A DNA stretch of 30,722 bases. Origin: Negativicutes bacterium (lineage in GTDB: Bacteria; Bacillota_C; Negativicutes; Sporomusales_B; JARLHX01). The stretch spans positions 1-30,722 of the forward strand of contig JARLHY010000061.1 in the NCBI GenBank assembly GCA_031292015.1, written 5' to 3'. A model generated the notes under the pieces. That model did no database searches. It had not been told where the DNA came from and saw only the letters and a program-made list of their open reading frames with translations. Of this stretch, positions 1-7,288 are shown piece by piece (the first letter of the stretch is position 1; each line of letters starts with the position of its first letter). The position numbers and the translations under genes were made by a program.

Positions 1-99
1 AATCCCGGCCGGTTTTCTTTGAACGCCAATAATCAAGTAATCCTGCAGTATAAGCACTGGCGAGCAAAACTGAACAGAAAAAAATTAACCAAATCGTAA
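1..99 (+). CDS. C-terminal tail of an unidentified gene (partial)
   Basis: Frame 1 is open from the left edge to a TAA at 97-99, giving 32 residues with a basic end (KHWRAKLNRKKLTKS). The other two forward frames close within about 30 bases. A convincing intrinsic terminator begins some 27 bases after the stop, which is what the end of a real gene would look like. The fragment is too short to assign to a family. It may belong to the same accessory element as the genes to its right. Confidence 0.35.
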   Translation, partial: NPGRFSLNANNQVILQYKHWRAKLNRKKLTKS

Positions 100-125
100 C
101 AGATGCTTAACACAGTTAAAAACAG

Positions 126-175
126 AAAAACCTGCATTGACAAGGCTTTGGTGGTCTTATCAATGCAGGTTTTTT
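126..175 (+). terminator. Intrinsic terminator, possibly bidirectional
   Basis: CCTGCATTGA (131-140) pairs perfectly with TCAATGCAGG (160-169). The stem is followed by a T run and preceded by an A run, so it could stop transcripts from both sides. It lies between the plus-strand tail ending at 99 and the minus-strand gene ending at 326. Confidence 0.75.
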
Positions 176-179
176 GGAT

Positions 180-200
180 TTGAGGACATTATTGAGGACA
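180..200. repeat. Tandem 9-base direct repeat TTGAGGACA
   Basis: TTGAGGACA occurs at 180-188 and again at 192-200, a 12-base period, in the gap between the terminator and the minus-strand gene. Bases 176-325 otherwise show nothing recognisable. The minus strand has a stretch of about 40 open codons here without a start or family resemblance. The repeat could be a recombinase or regulator site, or chance. Confidence 0.4.
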
Positions 201-325
201 GTAGGAAGTTTTCGGGCTGATTTTTCCCCAGTTGACGACCAGGCGCCAGGTACCCGGAGCTACGATGTTCGAAAGATCCCATAGCTTGATCTTGCCGAAT
301 CGTCAGGGTCAAGAGGAGATTCTCT

Positions 326-1249
326 TTATACAGTTGAAGTTACCTTTTCCTGACACAAGGTTGTTTCGTCTTCATCTGCGAAGGGATTCTGTGCTTGTAT
401 ACTTTGTAACCTGTTTAGTAGGACGTTGTACTTATTTACAAGGAATTTAAATCGAGAGTCCTTTGTTGATTTATACGCCCCGTCTAAGATATTACGCGTT
501 ACGGTGAGATCCCTTACTAACCTGGGATCATATTCTTTCTTTTGAATTTGGCAATATACTTCGCTTTCGTCAGCCCCGAACTTCCCATGGTAGGCAGAAA
601 ACGTTCCATCCCTTCGTGATCCATCGCCAGTATGACTGCTTAAGATTTCCGATCTTAGATCAGAAATTGCGGCCATAATATATTGTATCGCAGGATCATC
701 CTTTACCTTGTCGATGTTCTTCAAAGTTGCTGGCCGGTTTATGGAAAGAAGTTTTATGATCGAATTTACCGCCGTTCCTTTTTCCCAGGCAGTCATTGTT
801 TCTACTAACCCTTTTGAGATTTTCCTCTGATCTTCTAGCACTTCGTCATAGACGCGCTCTCTTCTGTAATCTATGGTATTTATGGAGGCGATATCAAAGA
901 TTCGAGGTGTATCTACTTCCTGGACTAGTAAAACAGGTTTATCAAAGGATTGCCGAATTCCTAGCTCAAAAAGCACATTGGGATTCCGGGAACTTAAATC
1001 GCAGATTGCAATAGGGCAATCGAGCAGTTTTTTTAGAATATCGAGTTGGATTAGACTGGACGAATTATTATCGTCCGCCCGGCGAGGTTGAAACCCAGCG
1101 TTATAAATTGCTGGGCAGAAGATATCTCTGTAGACGCGTTCAAAATGCCCTTTATCATACCCGTCAGGATCGGAAATCGGCATAATAACGAAGCATTCTT
1201 TAAAAGGGGGTGGGGTCGATTCCCGGCTCTTTTCCTGTTCAGTAGGCAT
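326..1249 (-). CDS. Nucleoside 2-deoxyribosyltransferase/TIR-like protein
   Basis: This 307-residue protein has an N-terminal Rossmann-like domain (about residues 18-130). It starts with the strand motif FVIMPIS and carries the signature CDLSSRNPNVLFELGIR at about 85-105. The NPNV-x-(Y/F)-ELG motif, with its glutamate, is typical of nucleoside 2-deoxyribosyltransferase-like and TIR-like proteins, which cleave N-glycosidic bonds in nucleosides or NAD. The C-terminal half (about 150-307) is charged, probably helical and unrecognised. The start is the ATG at 1249, behind an AAGGAGGAG site. The gene lies 24 bases beyond a terminator that follows the upstream minus-strand gene. Proteins of this kind often sit in mobile or defence loci; a role as an NAD- or nucleotide-consuming effector is inference, and the substrate is unknown. 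Confidence 0.6.
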   Translation of the reverse strand: MPTEQEKSRESTPPPFKECFVIMPISDPDGYDKGHFERVYRDIFCPAIYNAGFQPRRADDNNSSSLIQLDILKKLLDCPIAICDLSSRNPNVLFELGIRQSFDKPVLLVQEVDTPRIFDIASINTIDYRRERVYDEVLEDQRKISKGLVETMTAWEKGTAVNSIIKLLSINRPATLKNIDKVKDDPAIQYIMAAISDLRSEILSSHTGDGSRRDGTFSAYHGKFGADESEVYCQIQKKEYDPRLVRDLTVTRNILDGAYKSTKDSRFKFLVNKYNVLLNRLQSIQAQNPFADEDETTLCQEKVTSTV

Positions 1250-1273
1250 GGTCTACTCCTCCTTAATAATTAT

Positions 1274-1310
1274 AAAAAAACACGGCCTGTTCATCAGTGC
1301 CGCGTTTTTT
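1274..1310 (-). terminator. Intrinsic terminator between the two minus-strand genes
   Basis: Read on the minus strand, ACGCGGC and a CTG/CAG extension pair with GCCGTGT, followed by a run of T. It ends the 1411-2496 transcript just before the ribosome binding site of the next gene. That next gene therefore depends on read-through or on a promoter hidden in this short gap. A run of T also follows on the plus strand, so the hairpin may act both ways. Confidence 0.6.
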
Positions 1311-1410
1311 ACTGCGAAATAGCATAAAGAGTTACAAAGTAATGTCGTTCGGCAGTCTTGATGAGATTCCTGCAAAGGTATCTTTGTTTTTCGGAGGTAG
1401 CGCTTTTATG

Positions 1411-2496
1411 CTATATCGCTAATTGCCTTTCAATTTCTCGCTTTATTTCTTTCTCGTCGAACCCTTCTGCATATAGCTTCTCGGACAGGTCGTACAACTC
1501 TTGCTTTCGGTGGTCCGTTATTTTTCCAGCGTTCTTTTTCCCTCGGATAAGCGATTTAAGTGATTTTAGCGGTTTCTTATTATGAGCCCTTTCCTTGCAT
1601 TTGTGCGAATCGTAGTACTTTCGGTTGGCCGGCACGCGCTTGCCGCACCCGCAAGCGCAGGGGCTTGCCTTTAGTTCTCGGGTTAACTTATGGACGATGA
1701 AGAAAAGGAATCGTTTATCAATTGTTGCTTCGTACGTGAAACCTGTTTCTGCCTGGTAACGCGCCTCTAAAGGGGGCATTGTGTGGGTAATATATCCACT
1801 AATAGCTGATCTAATCTTTGCCTCCAACCAGGCCAACTGTTTGACTTTATCTTTAGTTTTTAAGTCTGTTATTTCTTTACCGGTAGTTTTAATCACGAAT
1901 AAAGGGAAGTTTTCGGGAGGAGGAGAAGCTGCACATTGAAACCATATCGGCGTCTTTCTGGAAGATGAAGTATAAGTAACCTTATCGTCTTTGAAAGCGG
2001 CACTGAGCCCTGGGGTAAAAAATAACGGTTTGCTTTCTTCTTCTGATACGTCCCCGATTGTGCCAACAACGCCACGACGGAAAGAATTTAACAATTTTTC
2101 GTTGGCTCTAATATTCCGGTCTTCATCTGGCAGCGGCCAGAACTCTATGAAATAGTGCAATTGACAGAGAGAATTATATAATTGATCTAAGGTAAAGCTG
2201 TTTCCTGTTGTCGGGAACGGTGGTCCCCATTTTTGTAGATATGTGTGGAGGAAAGGCTCGGAATAAAGGTCTTCAGAGTCATATAACCCGATCAAATTAG
2301 TGGTGTCTTCGAGGAATCCGTTTATTTCCTCTTTTCTCGTATTACTGACCGGCTGCATCTTTTCCGCTGAAAAGGTAATAATTTCGTAACTTAAAGGAGT
2401 CTCCATCTGACCGGTGGAGATATCTTTTTTTATGAGTCGGATGTCCTTACAGGGTTGCTTACAAAGCTTAAACTCAATAGCGGCGGTCATATACAC
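1411..2496 (-). CDS. Hypothetical protein with C-terminal zinc-knuckle-like motif
   Basis: This 361-residue protein has a long N-terminal part that I do not recognise. Near residues 280-305 it has a cysteine cluster, CACGCGKRVP, followed about 12 residues later by HKCKERAHNKK. This resembles the CGNR-like or DUF6076-like zinc-binding tails of proteins found on mobile elements. The last 60 residues are strongly basic, then helical and charged. The start chosen is a GTG at 2496, nine bases after a GGTGG site; an ATG two codons later is possible. A good sigma-A promoter lies at 2522-2550. The gene is the first of a two-gene minus-strand group with the TIR-like protein. Binding of nucleic acid is inference from the tail only. 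Confidence 0.55.
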   Translation of the reverse strand: MYMTAAIEFKLCKQPCKDIRLIKKDISTGQMETPLSYEIITFSAEKMQPVSNTRKEEINGFLEDTTNLIGLYDSEDLYSEPFLHTYLQKWGPPFPTTGNSFTLDQLYNSLCQLHYFIEFWPLPDEDRNIRANEKLLNSFRRGVVGTIGDVSEEESKPLFFTPGLSAAFKDDKVTYTSSSRKTPIWFQCAASPPPENFPLFVIKTTGKEITDLKTKDKVKQLAWLEAKIRSAISGYITHTMPPLEARYQAETGFTYEATIDKRFLFFIVHKLTRELKASPCACGCGKRVPANRKYYDSHKCKERAHNKKPLKSLKSLIRGKKNAGKITDHRKQELYDLSEKLYAEGFDEKEIKREIERQLAI

Positions 2497-2521
2497 GATT
2501 ATTCACCACCTTTCACCACCT

Positions 2522-2550
2522 ATTATATTTCTGTGGCAAAATAAAAGCAA
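2522..2550 (-). promoter_or_regulatory. Sigma-A type promoter for the 1411-2496 gene
   Basis: On the minus strand, TTGCTT (2550-2545) is followed after exactly 17 bases by a perfect TATAAT (2527-2522). It lies about 25 bases upstream of the GTG start at 2496. A tandem GGTGGTGAA repeat (2504-2520) between promoter and start contains the ribosome binding site. Confidence 0.75.
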
Positions 2551-2594
2551 ATAGAAAAACAGCAACGCACATTAACAACTTCACAGCACTGCAA

Positions 2595-2714
2595 GAGGTT
2601 ACCCGGCAAGGATGTAGATCGACACCGGGAGGGCGTTATAACCTCCAGCCTATGACAAGGGCCTGAGCGCCAAAAGCGCCTTGATGGGTCGGTATTACGA
2701 ACATGGGTAGGCTG
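2595..2714 (+). ncRNA. Putative structured leader RNA of the excisionase-like gene
   Basis: Two adjacent long-range foldings can be seen. In the first, GAGGTTA (2595-2601) pairs with TAACCTC (2639-2645) and encloses CCCGG/CCGGG (2602-2606 with 2625-2629). In the second, CAGCCTA (2646-2652) pairs with TAGGCTG (2708-2714) and encloses CAAGG/CCTTG and a GCGC-caaaa-GCGC hairpin (2656-2683). The helices abut without a gap and end 16 bases before the ribosome binding site of the next gene. I do not recognise a named riboswitch or RNA family. No convincing plus-strand promoter is visible. This could be a cis-regulator, part of an element end, or chance pairing. Confidence 0.35.
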
Positions 2715-2745
2715 ACCGCTAAAATTGATTAAAGGAGTTAATAGT

Positions 2746-2931
2746 ATGGAAAATACCGTAAAAAAAGTGTACGAAGTAACCGAAGTTCAGCAAGTCTTGG
2801 GTCTTTCTCGAAACACTGTTATGGCCCTTCTATTGTCCGGAAAGTTAAAATCTGTCCGGGCCGGGCGCCGATGGTTGATACCCGCCTGGGCGCTTGATTC
2901 GTATCTAGGTGAGCCTTCGCAGGGTGCTTAA
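2746..2931 (+). CDS. Excisionase-family small HTH DNA-binding protein
   Basis: This 61-residue protein is almost entirely one winged-helix domain. It has YEVTEVQQVLGLSRNTVMALLL, then SGKLKSVRAGRRWLIP, then ALDSYL. This is the standard pattern of the excise/MerR-like DNA-binding domain found in excisionases and small element regulators. The start is the ATG at 2746, eight bases after AAAGGAG (2731-2737); a TTG seven codons upstream is unlikely because it precedes that site. Its stop (2929-2931) directly abuts the fragment of a phosphatase gene, in the same frame. It probably controls excision or transcription of the mobile element to its left. No integrase is visible in the window. Confidence 0.75.
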   Translation: MENTVKKVYEVTEVQQVLGLSRNTVMALLLSGKLKSVRAGRRWLIPAWALDSYLGEPSQGA

Positions 2932-3525
2932 TGGAGCCTGCTGGCGGTTGTGGATTGTACCGGCCACGGGGTTCCCGGCGCCTTTATGACTATGGCGGTG
3001 AACTCGATCCTGAATCATATTGTGGATCATAACCACGAAGATCCAGCCCAGATAGTAGCCGAATTGAACCGCCGCGTGAAGGAGACATTGCACCGCAACG
3101 ATCCGGGCCGGGTTGCTGACGACGGGCTGGATATCGGGCTTTGCTATATTGAAAAGAATCATCGCCTGACGTTTGCAGGAGCAAAAATACCGCTTTATAT
3201 CCAACAGGGACAAAATGTCCATGTCATCAGGGGGGACAAAAGAAGTATCGGCTACCGTCGATCAAGCCGGGAACTGGAGTTTACCAACCATGTGTGGGAT
3301 ATAGCAGCAGGTGATATGTTTTATCTGACGACAGATGGCTATATTGATCAAAGCGGCGGAGACCAGAACTTTCCGTTCGGCAGGAAAAGATTTGTTCAGG
3401 TCTTGGCTGAACAAACTGCTAAGGATGTTTCCCAGCGGCAGGAAACGCTGGAGCGGGCTCTGGGCAAATACATGGGCGACGAATCGCAGCGGGATGATAT
3501 TACGGTGATCGGCTTTTCGTTCTGA
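2932..3525 (+). pseudogene. N-terminally truncated SpoIIE/PP2C-type phosphatase
   Basis: The reading frame resumes right after the excisionase stop with LLAVVDCTGHGVPGAFMTM, the conserved central metal-binding motif of SpoIIE/RsbU/SiaA-type serine phosphatases. It continues to a normal C-terminus that includes FYLTTDGYIDQ and DDITVIGF. The first metal-binding motif of the fold (GGDF/Y type) and any sensor, HAMP or membrane region that normally precede it are absent. A GTG at 2950 could give about 191 residues, but there is no ribosome binding site and the catalytic centre would be incomplete. The gene was most likely cut by arrival of the element to its left. The missing 5' part is not in the window. 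The downstream GGDEF/HD-GYP gene is only 14 bases away, so the pair was probably one signalling operon. Confidence 0.7.
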
Positions 3526-3539
3526 AAGAAAGAAGGTGT

Positions 3540-5183
3540 TTGAGTCTGGGCCATGTTGATGTTGATAAAAACTTGTTTGCCGCCGAGCAGGAGGCACTGC
3601 AGACGGCTATGGCGGATGTAGCCGATGCGCGATATTGCGGCAATGAACTATTACCCGGGTATAAGCTGTTGGTTAACCATTATCAAAGATTGCTCAGGAC
3701 TACTCGTAAAATTTTTCATATCAGCGACAGTCAGGGGCAAGTCCTGCAGCAGCATCAAAATGAAATTCAGAACTTGTTGGATAATGCCGAGCAGGGTTTT
3801 CTGACCTTCGGGCGCGATTTACAGGTGAACAAGCAGTACAGTGCGGAATGTGTGCTCATATTTGGCAGAAAAATTGCCGGTATGTCTATTGTCAAACTTC
3901 TTGGTCGGGGGAACGGTGTCTGCCCGGAGGAACTGGCGGTAACGCTCCACAAAGCCTTTGCCGCTGAGGCTGATGAAGCACAGAAGATATTGCAGCAGAT
4001 TCCGTCGGTGCTCAGGATTGGCTCTAAGGATGTGCGGGTGGGGTGCAAACTTATATCGCAGTCGCATGATGCGGCTGAGGGAACGCTGATCATGATGATT
4101 TTGACGGATATAACCGAGAGACTGAGGGCTGAAGCACAGATTTATTATCTCAGTTATCATGATAAGCTGACGTCGCTTTATAATCGAGCCTATGTGGAAA
4201 TGACCCTGCCGGGTCTGGAGAGTCCGGATACGCTGCCTTTGAGTATCATCATGGTCGATATGAATTGTCTTAAGCTGGCAAACGATGTTTTCGGACATGA
4301 ACAGGGCGACCGGATCTTAGTTGCCATGGGTCAAGTACTCACGAGATCTTGCCGGCGCAATGACATTATTGCCCGGTGGGGCGGTGACGAATTTCTCGTG
4401 CTGCTTCCCCAAACGGACGCCAGCGAGTGCTTGAAGGTATGCGAGAGAATCCGCCGCGAATGTGACAAGGAAACCGACATTCCCATACCGCTCAGTGCAG
4501 CGGTGGGAACGGCCACGAAAGATGAGGGCGTGGCCCGTCTCGCTGAGATGTTCAGTGTGGCAGAAAATCGGATGTACAATGATAAACTGACAGGGGGCCG
4601 AGATGTAAGACGGAGCATTATTACCAATATGGTAGGCATGCTCCATACCCGCTGCTTTGAGAGTCCCGGACACAGAGAGCGGGTGCAGCAACTGGCTGAG
4701 GGCTTTTCCGCATTTTTGGGCCTTGACGCCGATTCCGCGGACATGAGGCCGCTTGGTCAGCTGGCCGGTTTGCATGATATCGGCAAGATTGCTATTCCCA
4801 AAGAAATATTGGGAAAAGCGGGGGGGCTGACACTTAGTGAGTGGGAAGTCGTCAAGAGTCATAGCGATGTAGGTTACAGGATGGCGCAATCCATCGGTGA
4901 GCCGTTTCTGGCAGAACTGATTCTCGGGCTTCATGAGCGCTGGGATGGGGCTGGATACCCGCATGGACTCAAGGGTGAGCAGATTCCCTTTTTGGCCCGC
5001 CTGTTTTCTATTGTGGATGTATATGACGTTATTACCCATGATCGTCCATATCATATTTCCATGGATGAGGAAAGAGCTTTGCGTGAGATTCAGTCAGGCG
5101 GAGGTTCGCAATTCGATCCGGGCTTGGCTGAACGGTTTGTGGAATACAGACGACAAAAACGGGAGTCGCAAAGCCCGGCATAA
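3540..5183 (+). CDS. PAS-GGDEF-HD-GYP cyclic-di-GMP turnover protein
   Basis: This 547-residue protein starts with a charged region (1-75), followed by a PAS-like sensor domain (about 78-195). A GGDEF domain has an intact RWGGDEF (281-285) and an RxxD inhibitory site (RRND, 272-275). The C-terminal HD-GYP domain has HDIGK (412-416) and HERWDGAGYP (465-474). Both the cyclase and phosphodiesterase signatures look intact, so it may make and degrade cyclic di-GMP; which activity dominates cannot be read. No membrane segment is evident, so it is probably cytosolic. The start is a TTG at 3540, four bases after an AGAAGG site, and is the weakest part of the call. It follows the broken phosphatase closely and ends before a terminator. 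Confidence 0.85.
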   Translation: MSLGHVDVDKNLFAAEQEALQTAMADVADARYCGNELLPGYKLLVNHYQRLLRTTRKIFHISDSQGQVLQQHQNEIQNLLDNAEQGFLTFGRDLQVNKQYSAECVLIFGRKIAGMSIVKLLGRGNGVCPEELAVTLHKAFAAEADEAQKILQQIPSVLRIGSKDVRVGCKLISQSHDAAEGTLIMMILTDITERLRAEAQIYYLSYHDKLTSLYNRAYVEMTLPGLESPDTLPLSIIMVDMNCLKLANDVFGHEQGDRILVAMGQVLTRSCRRNDIIARWGGDEFLVLLPQTDASECLKVCERIRRECDKETDIPIPLSAAVGTATKDEGVARLAEMFSVAENRMYNDKLTGGRDVRRSIITNMVGMLHTRCFESPGHRERVQQLAEGFSAFLGLDADSADMRPLGQLAGLHDIGKIAIPKEILGKAGGLTLSEWEVVKSHSDVGYRMAQSIGEPFLAELILGLHERWDGAGYPHGLKGEQIPFLARLFSIVDVYDVITHDRPYHISMDEERALREIQSGGGSQFDPGLAERFVEYRRQKRESQSPA

Positions 5184-5239
5184 TCGTCTGCCTATCCGCG
5201 CAGTCCAGGGCCGAAAAAAACCATTTGTTACATGAAGAA

Positions 5240-5281
5240 AAGGCCGGTTGGGGAGCAATTTTTCCCGACCGGCCTTTTTTG
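5240..5281 (+). terminator. Intrinsic terminator after the GGDEF/HD-GYP gene
   Basis: AAGGCCGGTTGGG pairs with CCCGACCGGCCTT (one G-T pair) around a short T-rich loop and is followed by TTTTTT. It closes the signalling operon. Confidence 0.9.
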
Positions 5282-5615
5282 CTGAGGCGTTATTGTTTGG
5301 ACTCTCAAATTAGCTCATTGTCAGCTCTGTTATATGCTGCTGGAAAGAAAAAGTCTCGCAGGCGGTTGCTGATAAAGCGACCAGGCTTCCGGGGAACCTA
5401 ACGCGGCAAAGCGGACAGGGGCAACAAATGCAATACAACAAAGGAAAATTACCGAATTTGCGGAAGTAATCCTTTAGAGTAATCCTTGGTAAAGGAAGCG
5501 CCGTGTTTTCATCGGTAATTCAAGAGTTTGGCGATTTTTGGACGCGACGATAGTTTACATCAGTGTTTCCTTTAAAAACTTAGTAAGCGTCTGTGGTATC
5601 GTAAAGGGGGAGCCA
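5282..5615 (+). other. Intergenic region upstream of the sigma-54 activator
   Basis: This 334-base stretch has no gene. Visible features are a short hairpin GGTTGC-tgataaa-GCGACC (5364-5382), a direct repeat GTAATCCTT at 5466-5474 and 5479-5487, and an inverted pair ATTACCGA (5448-5455) / TCGGTAAT (5512-5519). None matches a riboswitch that I know. The repeats could be operator sites for the activator gene. I found no clear -35/-10 pair and no -24/-12 sequence. Confidence 0.3.
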
Positions 5616-6977
5616 ATGGCAACGCGTCTTGAGATATTGGAAAAAGTGTTGACACAAATGCGCGGGTTGGTGGTTGTCGATCATGAAACCAATATTGTTT
5701 TTTTGAATGAAGAATATGCTGAAACGATTGGGCTCAACCCGAGAGAGGTCTTGGGCCTTCCGGTAAAACAAGTTATCCCTGACAGTAAATTGCCGGTCGT
5801 TGTTGAGTCTGGCAAGGCTATTCTCGGTGATGTTTACTACGTCGTTGGTAAGCCCACGGTATGCAACCGCATACCCTTAAAACAAAATGGCGTTCTTATT
5901 GGCGCCATGTCCTTTGAGGTATTCGGCGAGATAAGACAGTCAGACAAGCTTTTCGACTCTCTGCAGGAACTGCATACGCAGCTCGACTATTATAAAGAAA
6001 AGTTAAAACGCTTTTCCGGGTCACGATATTCCATGGCAGATATTATCGGTTCAAGCAGTGCCGCCGTCAAGTTGCGCAAGGACATATTGAAGTCGGCCAA
6101 CACGAACTCCACCGTGCTTGTTCAAGGTGAAACAGGCACAGGCAAAGAACTGGTGGCCCACGCCTTACACAGAGAAAGCCTCAGAGCTCATTATCCTCTT
6201 GTCAAACTGAATTGCGGTGCCATCCCCACGGAGTTGATAGAATCGGAATTGTTCGGCTATGAGGAGGGGGCTTTTACCGGGGCTAAACGAACAGGGAAAA
6301 AGGGTAAGTTTGAGCTAGCCGACAAAGGAACGCTATTTTTAGATGAAATAAGCCAGCTTCCCATGGTAGCCCAGGTAAAACTGCTTCGTGCCCTGCAGGA
6401 GAAAGAAATTGAGCGGATCGGAGGAGTAACTCCGATTACCGTCGACGTAAGGATCGTTGCCGCGACGAATCATGATTTGGAAGAAATGGTGAAGCGAGGT
6501 TCCTTCCGGGCCGATTTGTTTTATCGGTTGAACGTCATTCCGATTAAAGTGCCTTCACTGCGGGAAAGAAGATCCGACATACCGGCGCTGGTGGAAAGAT
6601 TCGCCAGGAAGTATGGCGATCAGGCCGGCTTGGGTTCGGTCTCGGTCGCGCCCGACGTATTCACCTTGCTGTCAGACCATGAATGGCCCGGCAATATTCG
6701 CGAGCTGGAAAACTCTGTCGAAAGGGCCATTGGAATGTGCGGCGGCAACGTCCTGGACAGCAGCCACTTCGAATGGCTGTTGCCGAAAAGTCGCAACGGC
6801 GTCATAGAAACAAAAGGCAAGACGCTGGAGGAAGCCAAAGCAGAGCTTGAAAAAGATATGATTGTTGATGTTCTGCGGTCTACCGGCAATAATGTTAAAA
6901 AAACGGCTGAACAGCTTCGTATCGATCGTTCGCTTTTGTACCAGAAAATGCGCCGCCTAGGTATTCAGTACCGATAA
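5616..6977 (+). CDS. Sigma-54-dependent enhancer-binding activator (PAS-AAA+-Fis)
   Basis: This 453-residue protein has an N-terminal PAS-like sensor (about 10-105), a linker coiled coil (110-135) and a sigma-54 AAA+ domain. That domain carries Walker A GETGTGKE (171-178), the sigma-54 contact loop GAFTGA (218-223) and Walker B TLFLDE (239-244). A Fis-type HTH lies at the C-terminus (about 415-450). The start is the ATG at 5616 behind AAAGGGGGAG; an upstream in-frame start would add 26 residues but has no site. It very likely activates the -24/-12 promoter at 7153-7168 that drives the following transporter and enzyme genes. The PAS domain suggests a small-molecule signal, perhaps the substrate or its CoA ester. 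The absence of a receiver domain means it is not a classical response regulator. Confidence 0.9.
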   Translation: MATRLEILEKVLTQMRGLVVVDHETNIVFLNEEYAETIGLNPREVLGLPVKQVIPDSKLPVVVESGKAILGDVYYVVGKPTVCNRIPLKQNGVLIGAMSFEVFGEIRQSDKLFDSLQELHTQLDYYKEKLKRFSGSRYSMADIIGSSSAAVKLRKDILKSANTNSTVLVQGETGTGKELVAHALHRESLRAHYPLVKLNCGAIPTELIESELFGYEEGAFTGAKRTGKKGKFELADKGTLFLDEISQLPMVAQVKLLRALQEKEIERIGGVTPITVDVRIVAATNHDLEEMVKRGSFRADLFYRLNVIPIKVPSLRERRSDIPALVERFARKYGDQAGLGSVSVAPDVFTLLSDHEWPGNIRELENSVERAIGMCGGNVLDSSHFEWLLPKSRNGVIETKGKTLEEAKAELEKDMIVDVLRSTGNNVKKTAEQLRIDRSLLYQKMRRLGIQYR

Positions 6978-6996
6978 TTACAATAAAAGTGTAAGC

Positions 6997-7039
6997 AAAA
7001 AGAAACAGTGTGTGATGATTTCACACACTGTTTCTTTTT
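6997..7039 (+). terminator. Intrinsic terminator after the sigma-54 activator
   Basis: A perfect inverted repeat, AAAGAAACAGTGTGTGA / TCACACACTGTTTCTTT, with a five-base loop and flanking A and T runs. It separates the activator gene from its target operon and could work in both directions. Confidence 0.9.
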
Positions 7040-7093
7040 GCCCTGCAAACATAAGAATTATCCTCTTTTTCCTCCGAATCTGTTCACGGTTCA

Positions 7094-7108
7094 TGTGAGG
7101 TTAACACA
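7094..7108 (+). promoter_or_regulatory. Possible upstream activator site, TGTG-N7-CACA
   Basis: TGTG (7094-7097) and CACA (7105-7108) form an interrupted palindrome about 45-60 bases upstream of the -24 element. A second TGTGAG occurs about 30 bases later. The position suits an enhancer site for the activator encoded just upstream. With one imperfect palindrome this is only a candidate. Confidence 0.3.
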
Positions 7109-7152
7109 CGCCCAAGAGTGCGCAAACCTGTGAGTTTCCAGGGAAAGCAGGC

Positions 7153-7168
7153 TGGCGCGATACTTGCA
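7153..7168 (+). promoter_or_regulatory. Sigma-54 (-24/-12) promoter
   Basis: TGGCGC (7153-7158), five bases, then TTGCA (7164-7168). The GG and GC dinucleotides are exactly 12 apart, matching the TGGCAC-N5-TTGCA consensus with one change. Transcription would start near 7178 and leave a leader of about 110 bases before the transporter gene. The adjacent upstream gene encodes a sigma-54 activator with an intact GAFTGA loop. Confidence 0.85.
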
Positions 7169-7288
7169 TATATAGGTGCGGGAAACCTGATGAAGGGAGG
7201 AGCCATTCAAACCGGTAGTAACGGCGGAGCTTTAGTCGCGCATCTGCTCCGATTAAGTCGGTAAAAATTTATAAGGAGGTATGTTTAT

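Noticed and set aside
5364..5460. Possible riboswitch upstream of the sigma-54 activator
   Set aside because: There are short hairpins, but no conserved block of any riboswitch class known to me and no expression platform next to the start codon.
7190..7264. 24-codon frame in the leader of the sigma-54 operon
   Set aside because: It has no ribosome binding site before its ATG and an unremarkable sequence. A leader peptide is possible but not supported.
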